Shown piece by piece: positions 23,847-38,047 of a stretch of 64,000 nt of DNA. Position numbers and translations under genes: made by a program. The notes beneath the pieces were generated by a model that saw nothing but the letters and a program-made list of their open reading frames with translations, was not told where the DNA came from and did not search any database. Position 1 is the stretch's first letter. Each line of letters opens with the position of its first letter. Origin of the DNA: Cyanoderma ruficeps (taxonomy: Eukaryota; Chordata; Aves; Passeriformes; Timaliidae); contig VZDJ01007755.1 in NCBI GenBank assembly GCA_008694505.1, positions 10,471,693 to 10,535,692 on the forward strand, given 5' to 3'.

Positions 23847-26800
23847 GACCAAACAACTAATCTCCACAGGAATGAAGTTCAGAGCACTGGGCTGTGTACC
23901 TATCACCTACCCAACCTGCATCATCCCATGGAAGATAGCCCACCCCTGTAATGAAATTTGTTTCCTTGGTATTTTGCTATGCATGTGTATTTGCTGTTCT
24001 TTAGAGTTCAAAATCATTGGGACAAACAGTTTCCATTTGCCCCGAATTTGACAAGGAGCTTGGTTCAATAACATAGCAAATGAAGCCTAAAGTCTTCTAG
24101 GTCACAAATTCTTCATCCTATGACTTGAGACACTTGGTTTGCATCAGTTTGCATGTTTCCCTCCTCCCAGGTGCTTCAGACATTAAAAATTACTGAAAGC
24201 TTAACTTTCTTCTGTCATGCTTGATGCTGGATTAGATATTTCCTTTGCCACTGTAACTTTGTGTCAGATCAGCTACCATTTGCTCTCTCATCCCTGACAC
24301 GAAGCCTTCAGGATTTCCTACCCAATTCTCTTGTTGATTTGCCATTTGACTGTGGATCCATTTGGTTTGGAGCTTTGGTAGAGTGCGTGCAACACATCAG
24401 CAGTGAAGAAGCTGTGGCACTATGGAGGTGTCCCTGCTGCAACCCATTTTCTGAGAAATTTAAAGTGAATTAGGTACGCAGCTCAAAGTAAGTTTCAGTT
24501 GTTTTTTTTCCTTTTGCCAGTGAAAAAAATAATCATTTTCTCCTCTTTTAAGTGTTTAAATCATTAGCACAAGTATAGAAATAATACCTGTGAATCATAG
24601 ATAAAATGTAAATATCCACAGCAAGAGTTCTAAATACTTGGGAGGTTGCAAGTTGTTGATGCAGAAAGTGAGAAGATATTTGCACAATAAACACTTAAAA
24701 GCTATAGTAATTTGCTAGCCATTTTGCTAGCAGGAACCATCATTTACTATTTACTAAATACATACACCGGATAATAATTTGATTTTTTTTTAGTCAGGCA
24801 CATAAGTCTATAATACACAAAATCAGAATCTTAAAGACTGCTGAAGATGACACTGATAAATTTTATTAGTGATATTGCATTTAACAAACTAGTGAGAAAG
24901 TTAGCATCTCCTCCCAGAGCACCTTTGCTGAATGCCTATTGGTAGTGTTTGCATTGCTCAGTTTTCATGCTAGAGAACAAAGGTGGTATCTTATGTTCAG
25001 TATCAATCAATCTTATTTATTCATCTTTATTTGCTGTGTTATCTAATAGAAGCTTGAAGGCAGCCAGAAATCAAATCTAGATAGGATAAGTGTGGGATTT
25101 AATATAGTAGAGAAAATATATGATATGATGACCATCAACACCAATGAGAGGAAAAGTAAACCCTGTGCTGGTGGCACTGAAGCCCAAAGAAAGATTCATG
25201 GGTAAATAAAAGCATACAACTAGAATTTTATTTAGGGTGTATTTTAAGAGTGGTATTCAGAAAGCTTTACCTGGAGATAATACATCTGTTTTTCTGCTGT
25301 AAAAATTCAAAAGAATTTTCCTGAAGGAAGATGCCTAAACCAGACCAGGAATGCTTAACTATTGCAGGCAGACCTAAGTGCCTATATTTATTAATCCTGG
25401 CCACTTTTCCTGACAGCTCTTTAGTCACCCTTATGATTATTTCCCCATGTGTCAGCTCTACCTAACCATCCTGCAGCCTACAGGGATTTAGCCAAAGTCC
25501 TCCTGCAGGCTGACAAAGGAAGGAGTTGTCAGGCCATGGCAGCTTCCCAAGGGCACCAGCAGCTGCTGACTCCTGCTCTCTCCACAGACCTCTGCCTCTT
25601 GGATGTTCATGGTTGTGTCTTTGCAGAAACACCATGTTTCCACACTGCTGGAGAATAAATGAATGAATTTCTAAGAAGCTGCTCAAACCTGAACAGCTAC
25701 TGCTCTACCTCTCCTCACCCAGACATCACCTGAGCAGAATATCAAATTGTGCCTAGCCAGAATATAAGGCTTAAATAAGTTAGGTGTTAGTTAAGACTCT
25801 AAAGAATATTTCTCCAGTTTTTAATTCTTCATCTACATTAAAATGTTCAATGCCTTAAAAACCTTAGCCAGATGGAAAAAAGTAAAATTATACACTGATC
25901 CAGGCATTTCTCAAGAAAATCAAATATGATTAAATTAAGGCATTTTCTTCAACTCGATGATGGAAAAAAGCCTATGGCTAGTGAAGCCAACTGAAGGGCA
26001 AGGAAGGGCTTCCACATGAGAACCTGAGACACTTTCTCAAGTCATTTTTACATTGCCCTAGCTCATATGGCAGCACAGAAAAAGATTCAGTATTTAGCAA
26101 GAGCAGGAATAAGGCTCTGCTTGCTGAGTTTGTCACCTGAGGTTGTTGACAAATACAAATCAATGCTGACTTTTCCCCGAGTGCTAACAGATACAAGGAA
26201 GCTCCCAGTGACCTTTTCAGTCATCCTTGGCAGTTGTGCTGTGCACAGACTAGGGCAGTATTTCTTATTTAGACACAAGTAAAAATATGTCCACCTTGAA
26301 AAAAATCCCAAGTTTAAATATATAGTTTATCAGAATAAAAATGGAAGATGTTTCATTTGCTTAATTCTAAATGCCAACACTAGCTATAGAAATTTTATTT
26401 TCATAAACCCACATTTATAGCTGTGTAATTCTTGGAAATAATATGAAATTAATTTTGTGACAAACAAACTCCTAAAAACGCCACAAAGGGAGAGGGGAAA
26501 ATGAGGAGGGGAGAAAGAACACACAGAAAGGAGTTTATCAGAGAAGTGAGGTGTGAAACACCCGAGCCAAAGTGAAGGAGTATTAAAATGAAGGCGCTTC
26601 TGGGCAAGCTGTCTAAAAAGGCAACTGCTTATGGATAGTTGGATACCTAACAAAAGAGTGAGAAGTCCCTTGATTAATCAAAATTCTAATGACAAAATCA
26701 GATTCAGATAGAGGCTTTCAAGCAATGTTAAAAGGAACTAGATGCTGAACATTTAGAGGCATTCAGGCTTCTTTGAAAATCTAAATCATGGTAGAGACTT

Positions 26801-29800
26801 GAAAGGAGAATTAACAATGAAATACATAGAGATTAAAACAAAAAATAACTTTCAAAACTTTGAATGTTCTCTTGACACCAAAAGCAAGCTGTAGGTAGAC
26901 TAAAATCACTTACTACCATAATCAAATCTTGCCAGTATTGTCAGAAACTAAAAGAAAGTAAGTAAAACACACATCCCTCACCAAGGAATAGTGTGACTGG
27001 AGGTGATTTTTTAGTGATTTGAGATAATGACTGATAATTCTATTTGGCAAAAGAAAGCATAAAGGCAGGCTTTAGAACAGCCTTCAACTGGAAAAAGTCT
27101 TTCCAATGACTTAACAAGATTAAAGAGTGAAATAACAGTTACATAAACCTCTAATATATTTTTGTAAATTGGCAAAAAATTCATTAGACATGTATGTAAT
27201 CCTGAAGCTTTTATCAGGCATGAAGAAAAGCTGGAATAGAAAGATTTCTTAGATTTATAGTTAAGAAAAGAATCATTGAATTGGGTACAACATATGATAC
27301 GGAACTGTAAAGGTTATTGAATCCACTTTGATAAAGAATAACATTGATCTTCAATATAATGCCTTTGAAACTAACTGAGACATTGTTTCTAACATAGGAA
27401 CAGACACATTATATAAAAATAGTGTTAGGTTAAATACTACAAGGGCAGTCTATACTAAATCTCACCATTTGTTTTTGTCTCAGAGAGTAACACTATTTTT
27501 TTAAATAAATTGCATGGATTTCAAGGCCTAGGGAGTGCCATTATTCTCTACTCTGTTGTATAGATTTCAAATTCATCAGAATTTTCTATGTTCTTTCCAT
27601 CTGAAAACCTGAACAAAAATGCAAACAAGCCATACCTTGAAGAATTTTACTTAAAAAAATGAATAATGAGACAAAAAAGGAGCAGTTAATAGAATAAGGA
27701 AAATCTCTGAAAAAAAAAAAATCAAGCTAAATCAAACCAAATCAAACCCAAAACCAACATTCAATTTTCCATTAATGTTTTGTAGTGTGGTCATAACCAC
27801 TGCAAATGCAATATATGAATGTAGTTAAATCTTTAAAACCAGCACTTTCCTCTTCTGGAAAGTTTAGCATTGCTATGGCATAACATTTGTTGAAGGTGTC
27901 TGATAATTCCTGTCTCCATACATCATCACAAACAGGCCAATCCTTAATACTTTAAAGCACAGTTACCATTTAAAAGAATCAAGGCTTTAATCAGTTCTTC
28001 AGGAAGATGTGAAAATCTAGTCCTTTGGTATGTTAACACAGAAGGAAGATTCGATCTCCTTGGCAGATACTATAATCAATAGCAGGCTGCAGATAGAAAA
28101 AACTGTAATATTTTTAAAAGCAAGTTCCAAAAACTTTACATCTGTCATATGGTGAGATGTTTTTGTAAGTGATATTAAAGAATTTACAGATATGATCACT
28201 AACCAGTGGGGCTTTTTTTGTGGTTTGAGATTTCTTTTTTTTTTAATCTAGAGAGACGAGAAAAAGGGATAACCTGTAAATGTTAAAAGAGAGCATTGCC
28301 ACTCTGTCATATGAAATATGACATAAAACCCAAAACAAACACAAAAATTTTCTTATTTGATAATATCTGTGCTGTCTTGACCACCATCTGTGTAACTGCA
28401 ATGCTTTGTGGTATTAACCAAGAATATTTCTCAAAAATGAGCTGGACTGTTCATCTCCCTAAGAAACATTCTGGTTCTCCTTGGCTCTGCCACCTTACAA
28501 GGGATATAATGTTAGCTTTAGTTAACGTTTGTATAGAATGTTTATATACACAAGAACATGGTATCATTCAGTGAGGTTCTTTTATTGTGATGTCTTATTT
28601 GCGTGCCTAACATCACCAGAAAGTGCATCCTGTAAATCATACAGTTCTTGACACAGAGTTTACACCTTTCTTGATTTCAATTTCACAGCTTGAGATTTTT
28701 ATGTCACATGGAGTTAAAGTTTCTTTCAAAGTAACACTGCAGAAATGGTGGGTAAAGCAAAATTCTCTTAACTAAACCTCTTCTGTCTCCTGTTTGCCAC
28801 AAGTGGAGAAAACTGAGTACCTGAGATCTTCCTTCTATGTTGATGTCAGCTCAGAGGAAAAGGTGCTGTCACCTGAAATCTTCCAAATGTTTCATATGAA
28901 TACTAAGAACCATTCAATCTAACTAAATCCCTTCTTAAAACCACACTCTTATGCAACTTTGTTTTCTTTCAAAATTTTCTTGAGTCCCTCCAAAAATCCT
29001 ACAATTTCTTTACACTTTTTAAAATTAAAACATATTGGCAAGAAGTTTGGTACCTGAACATTTCTAGACATCTAGAATTTAAAGAGATGAGAAATCTAAT
29101 GGCTTTGTCTCTTCCACAAGCACTGGAATTATGTCAATAAGTAGTAGGGAAGGGAAGAGAGCAGAAGTTGATGCTCATGGCTTTGTGCATCCTTCTTCCT
29201 AAGGAAACATCATCAAACAGGCACTAATAGGAACAATTCACCTGGTTTGAGCAAAAGGTTTTTGAGGAGAAATTCCAGGTGTCAATCCATTCATAGGACT
29301 GATTACTCCTCCCAGAAAAATTCAAATCAGAGGGAGATGTGAAATAACATCTTGCGTACATTTTTATTAAACGTTATTAAGCTTCTTTTTTTTCCCCACA
29401 CCAGTAACTCATAATCTATTAAAAGACAGTGCTGCAAACTTTGCCACATGATAACTGACTCCAGACATGATCAATTGAACCCCTATTCTCATTTGCAAAA
29501 AACACTAAAATCCTGAGAACTTCGAGCATCACTTTTCCCCCATGACGTAAAAACATTTGAGAATCCTAACTATTTCAAATACTTTCGGTATATATTTTAG
29601 TCCTGTACAATTCCTGCCATAAGCTTATGCTTTTTTTTCCCTGTAATTACAACTTCATATCAAAGAGAAACTGGCAACTATCAATCTTACTATTGATATA
29701 GCATCTGCTTTTTAGATTCGCGCAACAGTGTAGATATACAGGAAAAGTTGCTTTAATGTTTCTGCCACTGGAGTAGTCTCCTCTAGAATGATGGTCACAA

Positions 29801-30594
29801 ATAATTTTTGAAGCTGAAACTGATTCTTGTTAAATAAATTGTGATTTTGGTAACATTAACACTGCACAGCAAACTGAGCCAATTTTAAGCTTTTTCAGGT
29901 AATGATTCTCAACTTGCCATAGGTTTTTCAGAGGAAAACCTTAAACATATGAGGTGGGTGCCAAGAAAGTTCATGACATTTGGTCACAGTGAAAAATAAG
30001 ACCTTGAAACTTTTAGTTGTGGCAGGATGTAGAAGACATGTAAAAGCATTCCCATATAATGCTGACAGTTTTTATCAATTTAAATGCCACATTAGTGTAT
30101 TTTATGTGTGTTGCCTTGAATATACTGCCAGATTTCATAGATCTATTATCTGTTTTCAAGGCATGCAAACATCAAGTTAATCATTTAGCCATCTTACACT
30201 ATCAGTCAGAAGTTAGTGACAAGAAGAGTTGTAATGTGCATATCTGCAGAAGTTCACTCCATCTCAGTGTCAAGTGAGTCATACAACAGTGGTTGGACTT
30301 CTAAGTACTTTCTACTGGAGTCTAAGCATTAAATCAACTGACAATGACCTTGCTGTAAGAGCTCTATTGTTGACATGCATGTGGATTTGAAGAACACTGT
30401 GTCCTCTTTCTAGCACTGAGGATTTGGAACACTTACAAGTTTTTTAAAATTAAATGTTTGAAGGCTGTGCAGATTACAATCATATAAGCATATAAGCAAT
30501 AACGACTATTCCATTGCAGAATTAGAAATCAATAAAATTAGACTTATTTATGGCAGAATTTCAGATGCAAATGCTTGAAATTACCATGAATCTA
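23847..30594. other. Non-coding stretch without a recognised gene
   Basis: No confident gene or repeat is seen over 6.7 kb. Around 25440-25720 the sequence is less AT-rich and contains acceptor-like CTCTCTCCACAG (to about 25585), but no convincing exon follows. A/C-rich low complexity lies at 27708-27755. Open frames up to 92 codons show no domain. Confidence 0.6.
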
Positions 30595-31097
30595 TATCAA
30601 GGTTTAATCCCAGCTGGCAGCTAAGCACCACATAGCCACTCACTCCTCCGCCAGTGGGATGGTGGAGAGAATCAGAAGTGTAAAACTGAGAAAACCCCAT
30701 GGGCCAGTGGGTGTTCAGACAGGTCCAGGAAAAGAGTGATCCATCACATGTAATAGTCACTTGGAAAGACAAATGAGATCACTCTCAATGTTGCCTCCTT
30801 CCCCTTTTCTTCCCCCAGCTCTATGTGCTGAGTATGATGACTAATGGTGTCGGGTATCCCTGTGGTCAGTTGGGATCAAGCTGTCCCAGGTGTGTCCCTT
30901 CCCAACTCCTTGTGCATTCCCAGCCTACCCACTGGTGGGATGGTTTGAGGAAAAGGCCTTGGCTCTGTGCAAGCCCTGCTCATCAATGATAAGAACATCC
31001 CTACGTTAACAACAATTGTTCGAACACAAACCCAAAGGACAAACCCAGACCAGCTACTGTGAGGGAAATTAACTCTACCCCAGCCCAAACCAACACA
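30595..31097 (-). mobile_element. Endogenous retrovirus LTR, solitary
   Basis: On the minus strand the element starts TGTGTTGGTTTGGGCTGGGG (31097 down), continues through AGAGTTAATTT, CAAGGCCTTTTCC, CAAGGAGTTGGGAAGGG and a degraded TATA box (CATAGAGCTGGGGG, about 30820). It then runs through TGTCTTTCCAAGTGACT, CAGTTTTACACTTCTGATTCTCTCC and TGTGGTGCTTAGCTGCCAGC to about 30595. This is the order of a bird LTR family I know well in sequence though not by a secure name. A segment before the 3' part (around 30700) seems deleted relative to that memory. No internal retroviral genes flank it, so it is a solo LTR. The target-site duplication is unclear. Confidence 0.78.
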
Positions 31098-34000
31098 ATG
31101 CACCAAGTTAGGCTCTGTTTGACTGATTGCTAGCAGAACCTCAAACTGTGCAATTGCCACTAACACTGATTTACATCTTACAATTCTACCCACAAATTTT
31201 AAAATTCACGATTTTATTTTGTGTTAATGGACTGACTGACCCATTTCATGTGAACACTTTCCATTTTTAATTTATTTCAGTTACATATGGTTCTCTAACA
31301 TCATGGCAAGGGGTGTTAGAGAACTGGTGTTATCTACAGACATTTTAAAGAACTCTTCAAGTCAGAAACTAGTCAAAGTCCTGAAGAGAGTAATACAAAT
31401 AAAAATAATTTATTTCTTGGAAGGATCGTAAAACAAAACTTGAAAACTTCATAAGATTTTTTTTGTTCAAATTTTGAAATAATTGAAATACTACCAAAAA
31501 TATGGAAAATAAAGAATCAAAGTATCATTTAAAGGTAAAAAGGAAATCAAGGGAAAATATGAAATTTCATTAGTTTCCAGTATCCTAAATGCTGTTATAA
31601 TGCAGAGAACACATAACCAACTATTTCATTGATTTTCTTTCACTGAGTAGCTTTAAAAATGCTGTCCCTTTAAGCCAAACCACGAACATGCCCAGAACAT
31701 CAAGTTCATCTCTGCTAAGGTCCACAGACACCTAGCAGGATTTGACTCAGAGAGCTCTTTGAAAATATTAGTCAATAAGGTTTGAGATTCATTCATTAAC
31801 TTCACTTTATGAAAGAATATGTTAGCATATACTGAACTTCTTGCTCCTAGGTATCTCAACTTGGCATAAAATTCCCCACCGGTGTATTTTATAAGTAAAA
31901 ATATTGATGAAACGCTACTTAGCTCTTCTGACTGTTTTTATTGAACATAAAAAAGGACAGTGAAAAGCATTTTTTTTTTCTTTTTGTTGTATGGTATTCC
32001 TGGAAAAAAGAACATTATTATCTGCTAAAGTTTTGAGAAGATACAAAAGGCATTGGATATTGTGACCAAACATTCAAAGTTTGCAAGTTTTTAGAGAGTT
32101 ACAAATCCTCAGAGTGTATTTATTAAGTTACTATTTCTGAAAATGGCATCTTAGTTTGCCTTGATTGGCACTGTTAGGAGTTGAATCACATTGCGTTGAA
32201 ACAAGTACTCAGATTCAGATTTAAAATGCACTGAGTTATCACAGTTTGTTATTCCTTTGGTAAATGTCCTTTCTGAATAGAAACAGCTCCCACAAATCTC
32301 CTTGAATCTGCGGGATATTTAAATCTAGGCATTTGACTCACTGAATAGATTCATCTAATCCCCAAAGCAACACATATGGATGCAGTAGCCCCTTTGCTAA
32401 TTTGCTCAAATGCTCTGTAGGCTCACCAACAGTGCCAATGTCTCTCATTTAAATTAAATAAAATACCAGTGTGTTTCTTAGGAGAGAAATTTGTAATGCT
32501 TAAGCAACAAAATAAATCATGACTGAAAAGCTATTTTGCTTGCTGTTCCCTAGCATTAACTTGGAATAACTCCTGGATTCAAAGGGCTTTTGGGAATCAT
32601 CAATGCCCTAGTGACCCTTTCGGAAACCTTGTCATTTTAAACAATCATAAATTACATAGATGATCTTTGGAAAAATAATGTTTTCGCAGGAGAGCATCAT
32701 ACACTGTTATTCCTCCTTCTCTCTTCCAGTATTCCCTATTTCTTGACGTGAGTTTTTCTGACACAACACTCCTCTACAGCAGAAGGGGGGGGCAGATCGA
32801 GAGGGGAAATATGATATAAAGAGCAAAACTAATTTCTTTAGTCATGTTCTTAACTCAAAACATTTCTACTTTTACTGTGCTCTTCTAAGATACCACAGCA
32901 AGTTCTTCTAAACAACTTTCTACTCTTTCCTGGCAAAACAAATAACATATAGAGTCCAAAAATGGTGACATCATTGAGGGACAAAAGGAAGATTTTAAAA
33001 TATAAACAAACTGCATATAAGAACAATTAATTTTATAATACATCTTTAGATTTCCACTGAGCATTTATTACTTTTACTGCTTTAGTTAGTATGTGATTTC
33101 TTTTTTTGGAATATAAAGATATTGCCCTATTTATATTTGTACATTTAAAGAGACTGCAGGCCACACAGCAGAAGTAAACCATTTGAGAATTCCAGTAATA
33201 AATATTAAATACTTTCACATTTTACTTCCCTTCCTCTTTTTTTCTTTCCTGGATGATCTGATTTATCCTTTATCACTACAGCAACAAAAAGCCTAAAGAT
33301 AGCTGTGTATGGCTGTAACTATAGAAGGAAATAACATAAGCTAATTAGCTAATAATTAGCAGTTATTGATATGTACTGACACGGTTCAGTTTGAGGCAAT
33401 AATCCTCTTTGATCTTCAGGCTGAGAAAAATCAAAACTCAAAGGTATCAGTTATGTGCATGCTGGTGAGGATATCAATCATGTGTCAAGACAGGGCAAAT
33501 AAGGAAGGTACACAGTGTCCCCTGGTAGCTCTAAGCAGGTACTTCCATATGCAACACTACAACACCTAAAAGTAGCTCTCAAAAAGGCCCAGAGAGATTT
33601 GTGAAAGAAGAATTCAATTGCACAGTTCGGTTCTAAAAAGTACTTGGAGTGCCTCAAGGGCACCATCAAATGTATTTTCAGGGATTCAGAGATGTATCTG
33701 CTTCCTACAAGATTATGTACAAAAATCCTGGACTGATACAACAAAGTGAATGAAGATCAGTGTATATTTTCTTGATAGGAAAATCACAGCCTTTACCTAC
33801 TGCGATTAATTGCAAGATTGAGGTAATGAGTCAGTAAGTATGTTGCAAATGCAAAACATATTTTTCATCTCATAAGTGAATATGAAGATCTATGGAAACA
33901 ATAAAATTTGTGTTTAACTACTCATATTTTAATTCCAAGTTCTGTTTCCCTAGATGCATATTTATATTTTAGATTTTTTTAAAAAGGAAACCACTCAGCA

Positions 34001-36370
34001 AATGCTACATTTCAGTGATGGCCCATACTTACTGTTAAGTGCCTGATTAAGCAGCCTGCACCATGGAAAAACAGAGTTTAAGCCTCCCAAAATGGGCTAC
34101 TTTTTCATTTGCTTTGAGTCCACCTGGGTAAATGTTGACATTTGACTTTAAAAAACCCAACCTTTTGTGAGACTGTAAAACAGCACTTGAGTTGAGAGCA
34201 TGCGTTATTGCTTCTTGCACTTGGATCCTCACTTACCTCAAGAGCAGTGGCTCTGATCAGCAAGATTTTTTACTGTATCACTGCCACAGTCCTTGTGAAG
34301 TTGAACCAGCCTCTCTTAAAAGACCCCAGTCTGCTTTGCCCTTGCACCAAGCTGTCGAGGAACACAAAACTTCTGTGATGTAGGATAGTCAAATCATCGT
34401 GTGTTAAATGGCCCAGGCTGAGTGACCAGTCAGGGCAGTGTCATGCTCAAGCAGCTACACAGACTGGAGTTTTCTCATCTCTGGCCAGCCTGAGATGATC
34501 ACCTAAAGCCAGCCTGGATCAGTTTATAAAAGATAAATTTGATAAAAATAAATATGTCTCCTTCACATTATCTTAAAAGAGGTTACTAGAATCACATATA
34601 ATTAAGTCTGGGCAACAGTCATCTTTCTAATGTCCTGCTTTTCAATTACCTCTGCCCACCTTCTATGAATGAAACTGGGAGATGTTAGCCCCCATAAAAC
34701 AAATCTTAACAAATTTATTTCAAAATAGTCAAGGAGTTTTATGTGTTGAATTATGGCACTGTGGATCAGTCCCTTTAAACAAAGTTCCATTTAACAATCT
34801 GACCAAACCTGGGGTCTGGGGGAATCTGATTTCACACATAATCAAGGTAAACTTGTAATTTGACAGAAAAAAAGGTCAGAAAACTCGGTATGATCAATAA
34901 GGATTTTCAAACCTCTTGACCTGTCTTGTTTTCACCAAATTGCACATTTTTAAATCCCTGGGTTTAAATTATTTATTTTTAAAGGTTCGAGTGGCAAACT
35001 TGGAGTTGCCTTGAAGTTTCTTAACTCTGTCTAAAAAAAAGAAAAAATTCAGACCAAAAACCACTTTCCACTTGTACTTACAAAGAATTCTTACTTTTAA
35101 GAATTAAGGCAAAAAGCCCAATTAAATTTCAAGGCAGACTGACACTGTGCCATAGGTGGGTCAATTTGCACTAACACCATAAAAATGAGATTGAGAAGGA
35201 AGAAATAAAATATCTGATTAAAAATTAGTATGGGACATGATGAAAGTGAGGGCATTTTAGATCAGATAAGGAAAAGAAAACTGTATGGGAAGAACTGGGG
35301 TTAGCTGCATAATTAAGAGACACTGAGGCCAGAAAAGCAATAACTGAATGGGAAGCCAGAAAAAATGCACAAAATCATTGAAGAGCAGAGGGATCATAGC
35401 TTAGGCAAGAGTCTAGATAGATTTACTCAGAAACAACTCCAGGGTTAGGATGGGGTTGGGACAGAGATTTACACTGTCAGTTTGGAGATTATGGTTGATG
35501 GAGTGATATAAGAGGTGAAAAGCAAGGACAAGTTTAAAAAGCTTTTTTAGGAGACATAGAAAGGAAGGCTGCAGCAAAAAGTTTGTCTCACAGGAGTATT
35601 TTGTGATCAAGAGTTAGGAGTCCTCAACAGCAACAATGGTTTTCCCAACCATATTCCCCATCATTGTCTGTCTAGCTGTAATTTTTGCAGTCCAACATAA
35701 GTATGCATTTTTGCTAATACTGGAGTATCAGAGAATGATTATCTAAGCTACTAGTCACCACTCTCTCACTTGAAGTGAGAGAAGACTCATAGCAGTGGAT
35801 GAAAAATCATCAATCCACGCTCAGGATCCATCTGTGTACCAGTATGTCACAAGATTACATGCGCTGTCTTTTTCCTCTAGTTAGTTTTCCTTAAAGCCAT
35901 GAATCTGCATAATGCTCAAACACTACATTCTAACAACACTGAGTAGATAATTTAGTCAAGAAAATGAGCTTTTAGGTGAAGTGGTCACATATCATATCTC
36001 TACAAGATCAAATTCACTGTGTGACATGGACTGTCCTTAGAAGAAGAATTAAAGTCCTTTATATCAAATATTGTCTGAAGAACTTAATTTGAGTCCTCAG
36101 ATTAAAAAGTCAAATAAGTATGCAAGACAAATTCTGGAGAGGGGAAAAAATCCCTATGGAAAAAAAACAAAACAAACCAACAAAACCTACAGAAAAAGAG
36201 AGATGCCACTTCTAAGCATTTTGAACATCCAGACAGAATAATGTCTGATTCTCCAAGAAAATTCTTGTGTTAAATCATTAAAATTCTTTTTTCCAGGGGC
36301 AACATTAAGAGAATAACAGTGTAGAGAGAAATAACCAATTAACTATTTTCTAGGTTTTCACATTGGCACG
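31098..36370. other. AT-rich non-coding DNA
   Basis: No gene is recognised. A run of nine G (about 32787) stands out. 32100-32720 has a uniform, low-repeat texture of the sort seen in conserved non-coding elements, but this is an impression only. 35100-35620 is slightly purine-rich and might be an old repeat I cannot name. An A/C tract lies at 36150-36190. Confidence 0.55.
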
Positions 36371-36570
36371 CAATGTTTGAGACTGGAAGGGACCTGTGGA
36401 AGTCATTTGGTTCTGCCCTGCTCCTGCTCAGCCACTCGAGCATACCGTCCAGGGCCATGTCCAGACGTCTTTGGGATATCTCCAAGGATGGAGAACTCAC
36501 AACCTCTTGCTGAAACCTGTGCTAGGGCTCAGTCACCCTCGCAGTAAAGCAAAGTTGCCCGATGTTCCAT
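36371..36570 (-). mobile_element. CR1 LINE 3' fragment, old
   Basis: The order GAGACTGGAAGGGACCTGTGG, a CCTGCTC-AGC core, GTCCAGACGTCTTTGGGATAT, CTCCAAGGATGGAGAACTC, ACAACCTC and GTCACCCTCGCAGTAAAG is that of the CR1 3' UTR read in antisense, so the element is on the minus strand with its 3' end at the left. It lacks a clear octamer tail and is more diverged than the 56.5-kb copy. Confidence 0.82.
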
Positions 36571-37560
36571 GGTCACTGCCATGTCACAGAGTGGTGTCAC
36601 CATCTCATGGTACTACCCTTGGTGACACTGAGAACATGCCATGAAGGGAAGAATATTGATGATGGCCATGTCACAGAGGAGTTGGTGAGAGAGATAGCCC
36701 AAGTTGGGTGTAAAAAGGGCTGAACCAGCCAAGGCTGAAAGGTCAGTATGCATGTGAAAAAAGGCAGGGAGAAGTGACCAGTGAGGCAGGCTGCTCCTCT
36801 TTTCTTCCTTGTTCTGTGTATTACAGCCAGATGCCAGGACAGGGGCATCACCAGCTCAAAGTATCCTCCTGCCTTCTACCTCCTCAAAAATTCATTGAGG
36901 ACAATGCTCTAAAGGACAGATGAAGCAGCCCTGTCACTATCTTGCAGGGGACTAGAAGTGCCGTACAGCCATGGACAACGAGAGATTCCCAAACTTTTTT
37001 ATGGGAAGCCAAGAAGGGCTAGGCCCCACATGAACTGTGGGCAAAAACCTTAGTCATGCTGTGGCCATAACACAGCTGGTAGAACACCTGAGGTATCCTG
37101 TGTCACAGGGACGTCAGTAGTTGGCCCAACATGGATATTTCATGCCTGTCTGAGAGATTTGGGATGGACATCCTTGGCCTGAAGGTGAGAATCTGCGCAG
37201 TGAGGCAGGGTTTGATTGTGGTGACAGAGAGTATCAGCTCTGGTTGCTGTTTCTCCTCCTGTGTGTGACAGCATCAGCTATGTGAGCAGCTCACGACATT
37301 GTCAGGATCTCCCCTTCTGCCATTCAGATGAAGACTGTTGTAATTATGTACTAGGATATTGTCCTAAATCTAAGAAAAGACAGTAACAGCATGTGCCAAG
37401 TCATGGTCCTATGAGCATCAGGATGGTCCCCACAATGTGGTCAGAGGGAACTCTGCACCACCTTCCTTCCTAACCTGTCATCATCTCACAGGAAACTGAA
37501 AGACCCCTCAGAGCTGCATAGAGTCCCACTACCCAAAATTTCTGTACCTTGTCAAAGTCT
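36571..37560. other. GC-richer unclassified DNA beside a CR1 fragment
   Basis: About 1 kb is clearly less AT-rich than its surroundings but has no long open frame. The words CCATGTCACAGAG recur at about 36580 and 36667. CCCAAACTTTTTTATGGGAAGCC near 36990 faintly recalls the terminal part of hAT DNA transposons, but no paired terminal inverted repeat was found. An old, diverged repeat is the likeliest explanation. Confidence 0.35.
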
Positions 37561-38047
37561 CCCTTATGACTGAAAATTTCCTGTAGGTGTAGGCAAACAG
37601 AAATTTATTAATATGTGCTGCTCAGCCCTGAGGACATATTTCTACTTCCCATCATTTGTTTTCATAAAATTTCGAAGCATAATTTCAGAGGCTGCTTCTG
37701 CATGTGTGTCAGAAATTAATTTCTTTGTGAAAAACTCACTACATGTAACTAATGTCTAGGATCTATTTTGAGGGTTACTGTGAGGTATGGGCTTGGTTTT
37801 ATTGAAATAGTAGAAATTCTATGAGAAACGGCTCAATTGAAGTACTTTTCTGAAAGAAATACATTTTTCATTTTGTAGATTAAAAAGTTCCCAGAGGTAT
37901 GACAAACAGTCTTGATAGTCACATGGAAAGTGCTGCATTTTGAAAATGTCATTGCCAATTCAATTCAATGTCAACTTTAGTTTCATTTTAACTTTCTTTT
38001 TATTTTCATATCTTGAAAGAAAACATAAAACAGTATATAAAACTTAC

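Noticed and set aside
29538..29550. TGACGTAA as a CRE/C-EBP regulatory site
   Set aside because: A single 8-bp match without promoter context is expected by chance.
30565..31102. ATGCA at 30565 and 31098 as a target-site duplication of the minus-strand LTR
   Set aside because: The left copy lies 25 bases outside the place where the LTR ends, so the match is probably chance.
36990..37050. hAT-type DNA transposon end
   Set aside because: The CCCAAACTTTTTT-like word is suggestive, but no matching inverted terminal repeat or 8-bp duplication was found.
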